A DNA stretch of 36,783 nucleotides from Thermoplasmata archaeon (GCA_021817225.1 JAKAVR010000016.1:1-36783); one strand, 5' to 3'; counted from the stretch's first letter, positions 24,128 to 32,776 are shown. A program made the numbers and translations. The notes: generated by a model from the sequence alone, not told the origin.

Positions 24128-25060
24128 GTGCATTCACAACAGGGTATCACCTGCCCCAAGTGTGGTACGCTCAACGACAGCGACGCATCCTACTGCAGAT
24201 CGTGCGGTGCAGATCTCAGGCTCGCCGCTGCTTCAAGGGTCCAGCAGAAGTACTGCCCCCACTGCGGAAGACCGCTCCCGTCGGAGTACGCGGCGACATG
24301 CCCGTCATGCGGTGGTTTCCTGACGGCGTACGGCGCGCAGCAGCAGGCGCCTCCTCCTGTGCTGCAGCCCTATACCGTGCCTCAGGCGCAGCCTAATCCG
24401 CAGACAGCCTGGCAGGGCAGCCGGTGGGGACCACATGACGGAACAGCACTCTCCAAAATCAGGTTGTTCGGCCTGATTGGCCTGATAGGCTCGATAATAG
24501 GCTTTTCATTCGCAATAAGCACTTCGTCGCTTAATTATTTCAGTGCAGTCCTGTCCCCTGGAACTGCGGTCGTAACAAATGCGATCGGCGCATCGCTTGC
24601 ACTTGTCGTTATTCTTGCTGCTGTCGCACTCCAGTTTATGTCAGTCGTATTTGGAAGGGCAGCATTCAAGTCCCTGGCCGGGGTGGATGGCAATTTCAGG
24701 ATGCCGCTTTCCCTTTCCTACGCGATGTATATCGGACTTATTCTTCTCGTGGCTGGATTTGCGCTTGTGATAGGCGCGCTGCTGACGACCCCGAGCACGA
24801 CAACACTGGGAACGGCGGAGTTCGCTGCCATAGCGGTCGGGGGCTTTGTTCTGATAGGTGCAATTGTGGCGCTGATTATAGGCGAAGTGGGATTGCTCGT
24901 CGGCGTCTGGAGGTTCGGCTCGCGGTACAACGAGGGTCTCTTCAAGGCGGCGGCCATACTCTATATAATTCCCTTTGCCTCAGTCGTTGCGCCAATACTC
25001 GTGTACATCGCAGCCGGTTCGGTGGAAGGCAGGCTGAGGCAGTTTATGCCACCCACTTAG
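24128..25060 (+). CDS. Double zinc-ribbon membrane protein (DUF973-like)
   Basis: 310 residues from GTG 24128. Two N-terminal zinc ribbons come first: CPKCGTLNDSDASYCRSCG and CPHCGRP...CPSCG, each C-x2-C twice. A Gln/Pro-rich linker (QQQAPPPVLQPYTVPQAQP) follows, then about five or six membrane helices. The last part, GVWRFGSRYNEGLFKAAAIL followed by YIIPFASVVAPILVYIA, looks like archaeal DUF973 membrane proteins. No function is known to me; zinc ribbons on a membrane body may sense or bind partners in the cytosol. An ATG at 24107 gives seven more residues, but the TATA-like box at 24096-24104 is centred 28 nt from GTG 24128, so a leaderless GTG is preferred. Confidence 0.8.
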   Translation: MHSQQGITCPKCGTLNDSDASYCRSCGADLRLAAASRVQQKYCPHCGRPLPSEYAATCPSCGGFLTAYGAQQQAPPPVLQPYTVPQAQPNPQTAWQGSRWGPHDGTALSKIRLFGLIGLIGSIIGFSFAISTSSLNYFSAVLSPGTAVVTNAIGASLALVVILAAVALQFMSVVFGRAAFKSLAGVDGNFRMPLSLSYAMYIGLILLVAGFALVIGALLTTPSTTTLGTAEFAAIAVGGFVLIGAIVALIIGEVGLLVGVWRFGSRYNEGLFKAAAILYIIPFASVVAPILVYIAAGSVEGRLRQFMPPT

Positions 25061-25075
25061 GCCGGTGGAAGCGCA

Positions 25076-25084
25076 TACTATAAG
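25076..25084 (+). promoter_or_regulatory. TATA box for elp3
   Basis: TACTATAAG centred 28 nt before GTG 25108, fitting a leaderless elp3 transcript. Confidence 0.5.
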
Positions 25085-25107
25085 AAACAAGAAATGTTGG
25101 TTGTGGC

Positions 25108-26658
25108 GTGGACTACTATACCCAGCTGATAGAGGAGATAACCACAGACGGTATCAGGGATGCGGGCGAATTCGAGAGGAGGAAGATTCAGCTCTGCAGG
25201 AAGTACGGCCTGCCGTCGATACCCGCCAACTCCGAGGTACTGGCAAGGACTCCCGACGCATTCATGGACAAGGTCCTGCCCATTGTCAGGCTGAAGCCGT
25301 CCAGGACGATCAGCGGGATAGCTGCGCTCGCAGTCATGACCTCGCCGTACAACTGCCCTCACGGGACTTGCGTTTACTGCCCCGGCGGGGTTGCCAACAA
25401 CTCCGCTCAGGCCTACACCGGAAAGGAGCCGGCCGCACGCAGGGCCGCCATGAACGATTTCGATCCGTACAGGCAGGCAATATCCAGAATTGAACAGTTC
25501 AACGCAATAGGTCATTCGACAAACAAGATAGATCTCATCATCATGGGAGGCACTTTCACTTCAAGGACGAAGGAATACCAGGAGTGGTTCATCAGGAGAA
25601 CGTTCGATGCGATGAACTCGGTGGATTCGGCGTCGATTGAGGAGGCCCATGTGCTCAACGAGATGGCGGCAAACAGATGCATCGGAATGACAATCGAAAC
25701 GCGCCCCGACCAGCTCGGCGAAGAGCAGGTCGAGAGCATACTTGCCATGGGGGCGACGAGGGTCGAGATGGGTGTGCAGGCAGTCTTCGACGAAGTGCTG
25801 AAGAAGGCAAACAGGGCCCATGACGTCCAGTGCGTAATGGACTCGACAGGGAGGGTGAAGGACAAAGGGCTAAAGGTGGGTTACCACATGATGCCAGGCC
25901 TTCCCGGAATGACAGATGAGATGGAGCTTGAGAACTTCAGACGCCTCTTCTCGGATGAGCGCTTCAGGCCCGACATGCTCAAGATATATCCCACTCTCAT
26001 AATAGAAGGGACACCGCTTCACGAAATGCACAGGAAGGGGCTGTACAGGGAGTTTTCACTTGAAAAGGCGGTCAAGCTGCTTGCCGAGGTGAAGCGTGAC
26101 ATACCACGGTATGTCAGGATACAGAGAATACAGAGGGATATACCCGCACCTCTCATTAGTGCAGGCGTGAAGAAGAGCAATCTCAGGGAGCTCGTGAAGG
26201 AGGAGATGAAAAGGAATGGCTGGCACTGCAACTGCATAAGATGCAGGGAGGTGGGCCACCTTGGGATAGATGAGCATTCCATCCAGTCATCGGACGTGGC
26301 CCTGAACGAGACGGAGTACATGGCAAGCGGGGGGAGCGAGATATTCCTTTCATTCGATCTGGCCGATGCAATTGTGGGCTATCTGAGGCTCAGGCTCGGC
26401 GGCGGCGAACATGCGTATATCAGGGAGCTCAAGGTGTTCGGCAGGGTCGTTCCCGTTGGAGAGGAATCGCATGTTGAATGGCAGCATCGTGGGTACGGGT
26501 CGAAACTCGTAGCAAGGGCTGAGGAAGTGGCTGTCGAAAGGGGTTATTCAAGGATGAGGGTCACAAGCGGGGTGGGGGCGAGGGAATACTACAGGAAATT
26601 CGGTTACGAGCGCGACAGGAGCTACATGGGAAAAAAGCTCGGTTCATCCCTCCCCTGA
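25108..26658 (+). CDS. elp3: Archaeal Elp3, tRNA wobble-uridine modification enzyme
   Basis: 516 residues, two domains. The radical-SAM domain has its iron-sulfur cysteines Cys83, Cys88 and Cys91 (CPHGTCVYC), with the MGGTF strand later. A zinc-binding patch (HCNCIRC) lies between the domains. The C-terminal GNAT acetyltransferase covers about 400-512, with the acetyl-CoA loop QHRGYGSKLV and the tail REYYRKFGYERD. Elp3 makes carboxymethyl-type modifications of U34 in tRNA. All main motifs are intact. GTG start; a TATA-like box at 25076-25084 is centred 28 nt upstream, so the mRNA is probably leaderless. Transcribed separately from its left neighbour, 47 nt away. Confidence 0.96.
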   Translation: MDYYTQLIEEITTDGIRDAGEFERRKIQLCRKYGLPSIPANSEVLARTPDAFMDKVLPIVRLKPSRTISGIAALAVMTSPYNCPHGTCVYCPGGVANNSAQAYTGKEPAARRAAMNDFDPYRQAISRIEQFNAIGHSTNKIDLIIMGGTFTSRTKEYQEWFIRRTFDAMNSVDSASIEEAHVLNEMAANRCIGMTIETRPDQLGEEQVESILAMGATRVEMGVQAVFDEVLKKANRAHDVQCVMDSTGRVKDKGLKVGYHMMPGLPGMTDEMELENFRRLFSDERFRPDMLKIYPTLIIEGTPLHEMHRKGLYREFSLEKAVKLLAEVKRDIPRYVRIQRIQRDIPAPLISAGVKKSNLRELVKEEMKRNGWHCNCIRCREVGHLGIDEHSIQSSDVALNETEYMASGGSEIFLSFDLADAIVGYLRLRLGGGEHAYIRELKVFGRVVPVGEESHVEWQHRGYGSKLVARAEEVAVERGYSRMRVTSGVGAREYYRKFGYERDRSYMGKKLGSSLP

Positions 26659-26786
26659 ATACAGTTTGTGAAAATAAGCTCGAATGTTTCTTAAACGGAT
26701 CCCTCTTACTAATTGCACAAGATGCTTCCCCGACATCCACTGGCAGTGAGAAATTGCTTGGCCGCACTATTGTCATGACCGCACAC

Positions 26787-26794
26787 CCTATAAT
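26787..26794 (+). promoter_or_regulatory. TATA-like box for the zinc-finger/TPR operon
   Basis: CCTATAAT, centred about 24 nt before ATG 26815. The rest of the 156-nt gap after elp3 shows nothing I can name. Confidence 0.4.
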
Positions 26795-26814
26795 GTTCCC
26801 GAGGCAGGATTGAT

Positions 26815-28560
26815 ATGGAGTGCATACTCTGCAACGGGGAGATTCCAGCAGCAGATGCCGTGTGCGACTCGTGCGCTTCGGCGGTCCTGAAGGACAGCTG
26901 GTATGTTGCTGGGAATGCCCATGAGGGAACAAGGCGCCTTCTCCAGATGACGGATGCCATAGCAATAATCGATGGCAATGGGTACACGGTGACCCTTGGC
27001 GGTGAGGATGCTGGCAGCCGATTCAGGTCCCTGCCGCAGGGTCCGGCTGGCTACGCCATGGCCTGTCTGCTTTTCAATGAGCTGATGAAGGAGATGGGAC
27101 AGAAGACTGAAGGCGACTTCGTCCCACCCCCCTACGGCTTCCTGAAAGACGCGATATGTTCCATTGAGGATTTTGAAAGATCCTTCGAAGGCAAGGGAAG
27201 CCAGGAGACCTACGGAAGGCTTGCGCGTCTCTACGAAGCAGCCTCGCGCCATTTCAGCCTCCCGTACGTATCGGAGCATTTCATACGGTTGAAGAAGGAG
27301 CGGCTGGGGGAAAGAGCCGCATTCTGGCGCGGAAAACTGAGCGCTGACGGCAAAGCCAGCAAGGAAATGAAGGCGGATGCCGCGGCAGCCGAATCAATAT
27401 CTGCAGGCAGTCAAAGTGCCGATTCCGCAGGAGCGGAAGTGGAGCATTTCACCTCCCCTCAAACAGCAGCCACAGAAGTGATTGCCCGGAGGGAGGCCAC
27501 TGCGGCGATCGATGAGAGTGCAATAGGGTCGGCGGTGGAACAACTCAGGAAGAAAATGACAGTGCTCGAGCTGGAATTGCAGGCCGCAAGGGAGACAGAG
27601 AGGGAAAAAGCGGCCGCAGGGCAGGAGAAGGATGAGTCGGGGCAGCCCCTTTTCGTCAGAAACATGAGGAGAAGGGCATACCTGCATTATCTTGCTTACA
27701 GTTTTGACAAGGCATACAACGAGGTCAGTGCAATACTCGAAGAAGGGGTGGGCACGGAGAATGATTACAGGCTGGCGTCCCTCCTGGCACTTCGTACAGG
27801 CAGGAGCCAGATGCTCCACGACCTTGCAAAGAGCGCCAGATCGAGGTCAATTGCGCTTGATGACACGCTGCTCAGGGCAGTTGTTGACTGGAAGGAGGGA
27901 TCGTGGGGCAGGGCCCTCCAGCTGTCTGAACGGGAGATGAGGAAGGGAAGCTACTCAGCTGGCTTCCTTCTCAAGAAGAGCATATGCGAACAGTACAATC
28001 TCAGGGAAAGACATGAAGAGCTCGAGAAAGAAGGCGCCAAAATCGCAGATCTGCAGAAGGGTGTCGATATCCTGTCAGGCGTCCTGCTTTCCGTAGGCAC
28101 GTGGGGTGCAGCGCTTCAAACCATGGCCAATTCCGAAAAATCGGAATGGACGGCGGAAACATGGACAAACATGGGGATGGCACTTGAGGAAAAAGGGGAT
28201 GTGAATGGCGCGGAGGATGCCTACTCAAACGCCCTGGCAATGAACGGGAAACTGCTTCCGGCAATAGTCAGGAAGGCACTCCTGCAGTGCAAGATGGGGA
28301 AGCACGCGCTGTCACTTGAGACGCTTAAGGACGCGCGGCAGCTTGAACCTGCAATCTTAAGGCTGCAGGCCAATGAACTTGTTGAACTTGGGAGGAGGGA
28401 GGATGCGCTTGCTCTCCTGCAGAAACTGATGGAGCAGGATCAGGACGATCTCGATTCAGCCTCCCTTGGACTCAGGCTCAGCATGGAGCTCGGAAACACG
28501 GACAGGGAGAAGATTTTCAGACTTTATGTCCACAGGAGGGAGAAGCCTGGTGGCGAGTAG
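26815..28560 (+). CDS. Zinc-finger and TPR-like repeat protein, first of a coupled pair
   Basis: 581 residues, unrecognised as a whole. The N-terminus has a four-Cys zinc motif (CILCNGE...CDSCAS; C-x2-C, 11 residues, C-x2-C). A globular region to about 180 follows, then an Ala/Glu/Ser-rich low-complexity part and a coiled coil (VEQLRKKMTVLELELQAARE). The C-terminal half is helical with TPR-like repeats (for example WTNMGMALEEKGDVNGAEDAYSNALAMN and ALLQKLMEQDQDDLDSA). Such proteins usually scaffold complexes. TATA-like CCTATAAT is centred about 24 nt before the ATG (leaderless or nearly so). The downstream TPR gene starts within the last 11 nt of this one. No enzyme motif seen. Confidence 0.75.
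   Translation: MECILCNGEIPAADAVCDSCASAVLKDSWYVAGNAHEGTRRLLQMTDAIAIIDGNGYTVTLGGEDAGSRFRSLPQGPAGYAMACLLFNELMKEMGQKTEGDFVPPPYGFLKDAICSIEDFERSFEGKGSQETYGRLARLYEAASRHFSLPYVSEHFIRLKKERLGERAAFWRGKLSADGKASKEMKADAAAAESISAGSQSADSAGAEVEHFTSPQTAATEVIARREATAAIDESAIGSAVEQLRKKMTVLELELQAARETEREKAAAGQEKDESGQPLFVRNMRRRAYLHYLAYSFDKAYNEVSAILEEGVGTENDYRLASLLALRTGRSQMLHDLAKSARSRSIALDDTLLRAVVDWKEGSWGRALQLSEREMRKGSYSAGFLLKKSICEQYNLRERHEELEKEGAKIADLQKGVDILSGVLLSVGTWGAALQTMANSEKSEWTAETWTNMGMALEEKGDVNGAEDAYSNALAMNGKLLPAIVRKALLQCKMGKHALSLETLKDARQLEPAILRLQANELVELGRREDALALLQKLMEQDQDDLDSASLGLRLSMELGNTDREKIFRLYVHRREKPGGE
28534..28539 (+). promoter_or_regulatory. Ribosome binding site deciding the second TPR gene start
   Basis: AGGAGG within the upstream coding region, 10 nt before GTG 28550. 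It selects this start over ATG 28526 and the longer frame. Confidence 0.6.
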
Positions 28561-30688
28561 AAGCGAACAGGCAATACAGGAGCACGAAGATGTCTCCGAA
28601 AGCCTGATGGACAGCACGATCGACGAGTATCTGGCCATCTGCACCGCCGTCGCCCAGTCGATGGGTGCAAGCATCGAAGAGCATGAGATTTCAAGAAAGG
28701 TGGTTGTCCTGAAGGGCAAACTGGAAGGCAAACCGTGCGCGGTTGTATCTCCGCTGCCCTCCCTCAGGGTCCCGGCGACCACGCTTGACTCTGTCATCAG
28801 TTCAGCGGGGAAGGGAAAGACGAAACTGATTCTCCTTTCAGTATTCGGGGATGACAGGACAGCCAGCAGGGACAGGAGCATTGTGACCTCCAAGACGGGG
28901 ACGGAGTTTCTTGTTGCGGCAAAACGCACTTCCGCCTTCAGGAAGCTTGATTACAGGCTGCACAGGGGACAAGAAGGCGAGAAACCTGGCAGCTCAAGGA
29001 AGGTCCGCGATCTGATGAAGTATGCGCGCGAGAGGTACGACGCAGGTGATTTCGGAAGTTCACTGAAAGCGGTGAAGTCGGTAGAGTCGCTGGAACCGCT
29101 TTCAGATGAGGCATTCAGGCTGGAGGGCAATATTCACCTGAAGAAAGGGGAATTTGATCTTGCGCTCCTCTCGTTTGATTCGGCAATCGGGCTCAAGCCG
29201 GACGAAGTTGACAATCTGTTCGGAAAAGCATCAACGCTCTACATGCTGGGAAGGTATGAGGACGAGCTGAACTGCTATGACCAGATACTGAAGCTCAGGC
29301 CAAAGCACAGGGGTGCCCTTCAGAACAGGGGCGCAACGCTCCAGCATATTGGAAGGCTGAAGGAGGCTGTGCAGGCATATGAGAAACTGCTCAGGCTCAA
29401 GAAGAACGATGTGTCGGTAATGAAGAATCTGGCAATTGCCAGATATTCGCTTGGAAATGCGGAGGGTGCTCTGCGCATGCTTGACGCAATACTTGCGGTG
29501 GATAATAACGAGCCCAGGGCGCTCAGGATGAAGGGACTTATTCTTGCCGAACAGGGAAGAGATGAGGCGCTGGACTACCTCATGCGGTTCTCGTCCAGTG
29601 AAAAGGATGAAAATGTTCTTGCATTGATTGAGTCGCTCAAGCAGAGGCTGGAAACGAAGGCCGCTGCCGAGGCGGTGCCGATGGAGGTGGAGGAGGCGAA
29701 CCCGCCGGCAACCACCGAAGTGCAGGCGATTGGGCAGCATGATGATTCGGGAATGCGGCCTATTGAGGAAAATGCCGAGGCAGTTGCACCACCACCAGTC
29801 AGGAGCATGGCTGAGAGGCTGGAGAAGGCCGGATTTTTGTCAGGTGAGAAGTCGCTGCTTGGAGCACTGCGCCTTCTGAGGAGCATCAACACAAAGGAAG
29901 CGGCGGAAGCGGCGTCGGATATATGGAGGAGGCTGAAGGAAGCCGCAAAGGGCCAGCAGGCATCCCCGGAAGTGTCCGCATTGATGGAGGAGGAAGCTTT
30001 TGAGCTGGGGGAATATGAAAAGGCTGAAAAACTGGCCGGAACACTTTTGTCGGGGTTGCCGGGCAGCGCAAACAAGCTGAGGCACGCGGCAGATCTCGCC
30101 TTCTCGGGAAACATCGATGATGCAATTTCAGAACTCTCCGGCAATGACACAGCGCTTGGCGCCTCCGTCCTGAGTTCGCTCTGGCTGATGTCCTGGAAAC
30201 CGGGTAAGGCGCAGAGATTCACAGGGAAAGGGGAGGGACCCGAACCATTCACCGCGGTCAACCGTGGAATGGTGCTGATGGAGAAGAGGGGACCAGCGTA
30301 TGCGCTTGACTACTTCGTGGCTTCCGACCAGAAGAACATCGCGATGATGAACAACCGGGCAGTTTGCCTTCTTCTTGGAGGCGACATCAGGGGGAGCATG
30401 GAACTGCTGCACCAGTGTGCGGCTGCAGGAAAGTGGCAGTACCTCTTCAACCTCGGGGCATGCCTGCTTGAGGCAGGAAAGTACGCAGAGGGAGCGGAGT
30501 CGCTCAGATCATCCATTGCTGTGCACGATTCCGGCATTGCAAGGAACAGCCTTGGAGTTGCACTTGCAAAAATGAATGATTACGAGGGAGCGAAGAGGGA
30601 ATTCGAGGCAGCACTCTCCTCTTCAACGCCGTACCCGGTTGCGGGAAAAAACCTCAAGAAACTCATGAAGCAAAGGGCAACTGCATAA
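28550..30688 (+). CDS. TPR-repeat protein, second of a coupled pair
   Basis: 712 residues from GTG 28550. The first 150 residues (STIDEYLAICTAVAQSMG, HEISRKVVVLKGKL, TKLILLSVFGDD) form a small alpha/beta domain I cannot name. Then come clear TPR units (ALLSFDSAIGLKPDEVDNLF, DELNCYDQILKLRPKHRGAL, AVQAYEKLLRLKKNDVSV), an acidic/Pro linker near 390-430, and a second helical-repeat region to the end. The frame is open to 28466, but AGGAGG at 28534-28539 ends exactly 10 nt before GTG 28550, which overlaps the upstream stop by 11 nt. Together with the upstream protein it probably forms a complex. No catalytic motif recognised. Confidence 0.78.
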   Translation: MASRSEQAIQEHEDVSESLMDSTIDEYLAICTAVAQSMGASIEEHEISRKVVVLKGKLEGKPCAVVSPLPSLRVPATTLDSVISSAGKGKTKLILLSVFGDDRTASRDRSIVTSKTGTEFLVAAKRTSAFRKLDYRLHRGQEGEKPGSSRKVRDLMKYARERYDAGDFGSSLKAVKSVESLEPLSDEAFRLEGNIHLKKGEFDLALLSFDSAIGLKPDEVDNLFGKASTLYMLGRYEDELNCYDQILKLRPKHRGALQNRGATLQHIGRLKEAVQAYEKLLRLKKNDVSVMKNLAIARYSLGNAEGALRMLDAILAVDNNEPRALRMKGLILAEQGRDEALDYLMRFSSSEKDENVLALIESLKQRLETKAAAEAVPMEVEEANPPATTEVQAIGQHDDSGMRPIEENAEAVAPPPVRSMAERLEKAGFLSGEKSLLGALRLLRSINTKEAAEAASDIWRRLKEAAKGQQASPEVSALMEEEAFELGEYEKAEKLAGTLLSGLPGSANKLRHAADLAFSGNIDDAISELSGNDTALGASVLSSLWLMSWKPGKAQRFTGKGEGPEPFTAVNRGMVLMEKRGPAYALDYFVASDQKNIAMMNNRAVCLLLGGDIRGSMELLHQCAAAGKWQYLFNLGACLLEAGKYAEGAESLRSSIAVHDSGIARNSLGVALAKMNDYEGAKREFEAALSSSTPYPVAGKNLKKLMKQRATA

Positions 30689-30700
30689 ACAGCACAACAT

Positions 30701-30709
30701 CTTTTTATC
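30701..30709 (+). promoter_or_regulatory. TATA-like box/T-run between the TPR gene and the aminotransferase gene
   Basis: CTTTTTATC lies 12 nt after the TPR stop and about 25 nt before ATG 30731. The five T may also end the upstream transcript. Confidence 0.4.
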
Positions 30710-30730
30710 CTTCAAGAAGCTCAATGTTTC

Positions 30731-31927
30731 ATGCAATTCAGGCCGGCCTCAAGGGCTGTGGGGATGGAGTATGCCATAAGAGATCTTGTCCTGCCCGCGA
30801 GGGAACTCGAACGAAGCGGGACAAAGGTCATCTGGCTCAACATAGGCGATCCGGTTGCGTTCGACTTCGACACGCCTGAACACATAAAGAGGGCGATGTT
30901 CGACGCAATCCTGGAGGGGCATAACAACTACGGCGACTCCGAGGGATACGTCGAGCTGAGGGAGGCGATTGCCCAGAGAGAGAAGAGCAAGAATGGAAGC
31001 GATATTGACACTGGAAACATCGTTGTCACAACAGGCATAACTGAAGGGATTCAGCTTCTTCTCGGTGCAATGATAGAGCAGGGAGACGAACTCCTTGTCC
31101 CTGGTCCAACATATCCCCCGTACTCTTCGGTAACGAAGTACTATGGCGGAAAGCCGGTGCCGTACAGGACGATAGAGGAGAGAAACTGGAGACCGGATCT
31201 TGACGACATAAGGTCAAACATATCTGAAAGGACGAAAGCCATCCTCGTGGTGAGTCCGAATAATCCAACCGGTGCCGTTTACAGTGAAAGCGACCTGCGT
31301 GAGATATGCAACATTGCGGCCGAACACAGACTGCCGATCATATCTGATGAAATATACGACATGCTCACTTACGGGAAGAAGCATGTCTCCCCTTCAACCG
31401 TTTCGAAGGATGTGCCAATGGTCATTCTCAACGGCTTCTCGAAGAGCTATCTTGTCACAGGATGGAGGATAGGCTACACAATGTTCAGGGACAGCGGCGA
31501 CTACCTGGAGGAGCTGAAACAGGCTTTCCTCAAGGAGGCAAGGGCGAGACTGTGCGCAAGCAACCCCGCCCAGAGGGCCATGGTTGCCGCCCTGAAGGGG
31601 CCACAGACGCACATAACAAAGATGGTAAGGGCGCTCAGGGAGAGGAGGGATTACGCCGTCAAGCGCATCAACGAGATGGAGGGGCTGTCCGTGACGGTCC
31701 CGGACGGCGCCTTTTACGTCTTCCCCAGGATAGAGGCTCCCGGCTGGAAGAATGACAGGGACTTTGTCCTGCACGTGCTCAAACACGGGCATGTGCTTTT
31801 CGTCAACGGGTCAGGTTTCGACGGCAAGTATGGCGGAATGCACTTCCGTTCGGTGTTTCTCGCGCCTATGGAAGTGATGGAAAAGGCGATGGACGGTTTG
31901 CAGACTGCGCTCACCATCCGCCCCTGA
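30731..31927 (+). CDS. PLP-dependent class I/II aminotransferase, alanine/aspartate type
   Basis: 398 residues. Features of the AlaT/AspC-like group: IGDPVAFDFDTPEHI near 38-52, NNYGDSEGYVELREAI, TGITEGIQLL, SPNNPTGAVYS at 175-185, ISDEIYD near 204-210 and the Schiff-base Lys238 in NGFSKSYLVTGWRIGY. It transfers amino groups between amino and keto acids, using PLP; glutamate-pyruvate exchange is the most likely, but other substrates cannot be excluded. The ATG at 30731 lies about 25 nt after a TATA-like TTTTTATC, so a leaderless message is likely. It is followed by the Cys-rich protein gene after 49 nt with its own TATA-like box. Confidence 0.9.
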   Translation: MQFRPASRAVGMEYAIRDLVLPARELERSGTKVIWLNIGDPVAFDFDTPEHIKRAMFDAILEGHNNYGDSEGYVELREAIAQREKSKNGSDIDTGNIVVTTGITEGIQLLLGAMIEQGDELLVPGPTYPPYSSVTKYYGGKPVPYRTIEERNWRPDLDDIRSNISERTKAILVVSPNNPTGAVYSESDLREICNIAAEHRLPIISDEIYDMLTYGKKHVSPSTVSKDVPMVILNGFSKSYLVTGWRIGYTMFRDSGDYLEELKQAFLKEARARLCASNPAQRAMVAALKGPQTHITKMVRALRERRDYAVKRINEMEGLSVTVPDGAFYVFPRIEAPGWKNDRDFVLHVLKHGHVLFVNGSGFDGKYGGMHFRSVFLAPMEVMEKAMDGLQTALTIRP

Positions 31928-31935
31928 ATCGCCTA

Positions 31936-31943
31936 GGTTTATC
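31936..31943 (+). promoter_or_regulatory. TATA-like box for the Cys-rich/redoxin pair
   Basis: GGTTTATC predicts a start near 31967 and a leader of about 10 nt before ATG 31977. Confidence 0.35.
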
Positions 31944-31976
31944 TGACAGCTCGTCGTTTACTTCGGAGAGGGAACA

Positions 31977-32444
31977 ATGGACAGCCTGCAAATCATAGAG
32001 AATTACCTGAAGTCGGATGGAAGGTGCTACGGGCACTGTGAAGGCAGGGCGGAGATGGTTTTCCTCGAAAAAGGAAGGAGAACGGTATCCTGCATGGCCT
32101 GCCCCGGGGGATACGTGTCGAGGATAGTTATGTACGCCCCCGAAGTCGATCCCGCGGACCTGCAGGAATTCATCGCAGCCAGCGCAGGCGCCCTCGGCCC
32201 GGTAGGCGAAGAGGAAATAAGAGTTGCCACGCGCCATCCGTGGGATCTGGGAATTGAAGGACAGGTCAAGGAAGATGCTGCGATAAGGCAGGCCTACTGG
32301 ACACAGAACTACAGGAAGACGAAGACCGACAACCCGTCCAGGAATGCACTGTTCCTCTGCAGGGATTGCAGTGAGCTTTTCGTGTCCCCGCTCAGTGACG
32401 GTGTGCACAGGCACGCAGGGCAGGCAAATGGAGGGAGAAGATGA
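31977..32444 (+). CDS. Cys-rich protein of unknown function
   Basis: 155 residues, not recognised. Six cysteines form three pairs: C-x3-C (Cys17, Cys21: RCYGHCEG), C-x2-C (Cys39, Cys42: SCMACPGGY) and C-x2-C (Cys128, Cys131: LCRDCSELF), plus late His144 and His146. This is enough to bind one or two metals or to take part in thiol chemistry. The middle (EVDPADLQEFIAASAGALG, HPWDLGIEGQVKEDAAIRQAY) looks globular. Its stop overlaps the ATG of the CPHC redoxin gene (ATGA), suggesting linked function. A TATA-like box at 31936-31943 and GGAGAGGGA before the ATG support this start. Confidence 0.72.
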   Translation: MDSLQIIENYLKSDGRCYGHCEGRAEMVFLEKGRRTVSCMACPGGYVSRIVMYAPEVDPADLQEFIAASAGALGPVGEEEIRVATRHPWDLGIEGQVKEDAAIRQAYWTQNYRKTKTDNPSRNALFLCRDCSELFVSPLSDGVHRHAGQANGGRR

Positions 32445-32770
32445 GCAAAGTGAGCAAGGTGAAAGTCGTATACGCAAACTGGTGCCCGCACTGCGTACCC
32501 ACAACTGTCGAGCCCATGAAAGAAGTGGCAAGGGAAATAGGCGCTGAACTTGAGCTCCTTGACATAGATGTGGCCGGTGAGCGCGCGGATGAGGTCGTGC
32601 GGGAGCACGGCGACTGGTGCGCAGATTACATAATACCCCAGGTCTTCTTTGAATACACCGACGGCACGGTGAAACATGTTATGTCGGGCTACTCCGAGTC
32701 GGTCGACATGACCAAGAGGGCAATCGCTAACCTGAGAAGGAGTGCATTCTACAGGAAAGCCTCATCCTGA
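32441..32770 (+). CDS. Thioredoxin/glutaredoxin-fold protein with CPHC motif
   Basis: 109 residues. The active-site motif is NWCPHCVPTT (Cys15, Cys18) at the start of helix 1. The cis-Pro loop is YIIPQVFFEY (Pro66), and the fold continues with DGTVKHVMSGYSE. CPHC is the DsbA-like dipeptide, seen in some oxidising redoxins; a third Cys at position 60 (GDWCADY) just ahead of the cis-Pro is unusual. No signal peptide, so it acts in the cytosol. It overlaps the Cys-rich gene by 4 nt (ATGA) and is probably translated with it. The redox partner and direction (reductase or oxidase) cannot be told from sequence. Confidence 0.85.
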   Translation: MSKVSKVKVVYANWCPHCVPTTVEPMKEVAREIGAELELLDIDVAGERADEVVREHGDWCADYIIPQVFFEYTDGTVKHVMSGYSESVDMTKRAIANLRRSAFYRKASS

Positions 32771-32776
32771 CAGGGC

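Noticed and set aside
26659-26814. Hidden gene or RNA in the 156-nt gap after elp3
   Set aside because: No convincing frame or stable stem; only a TATA-like box near its right end.
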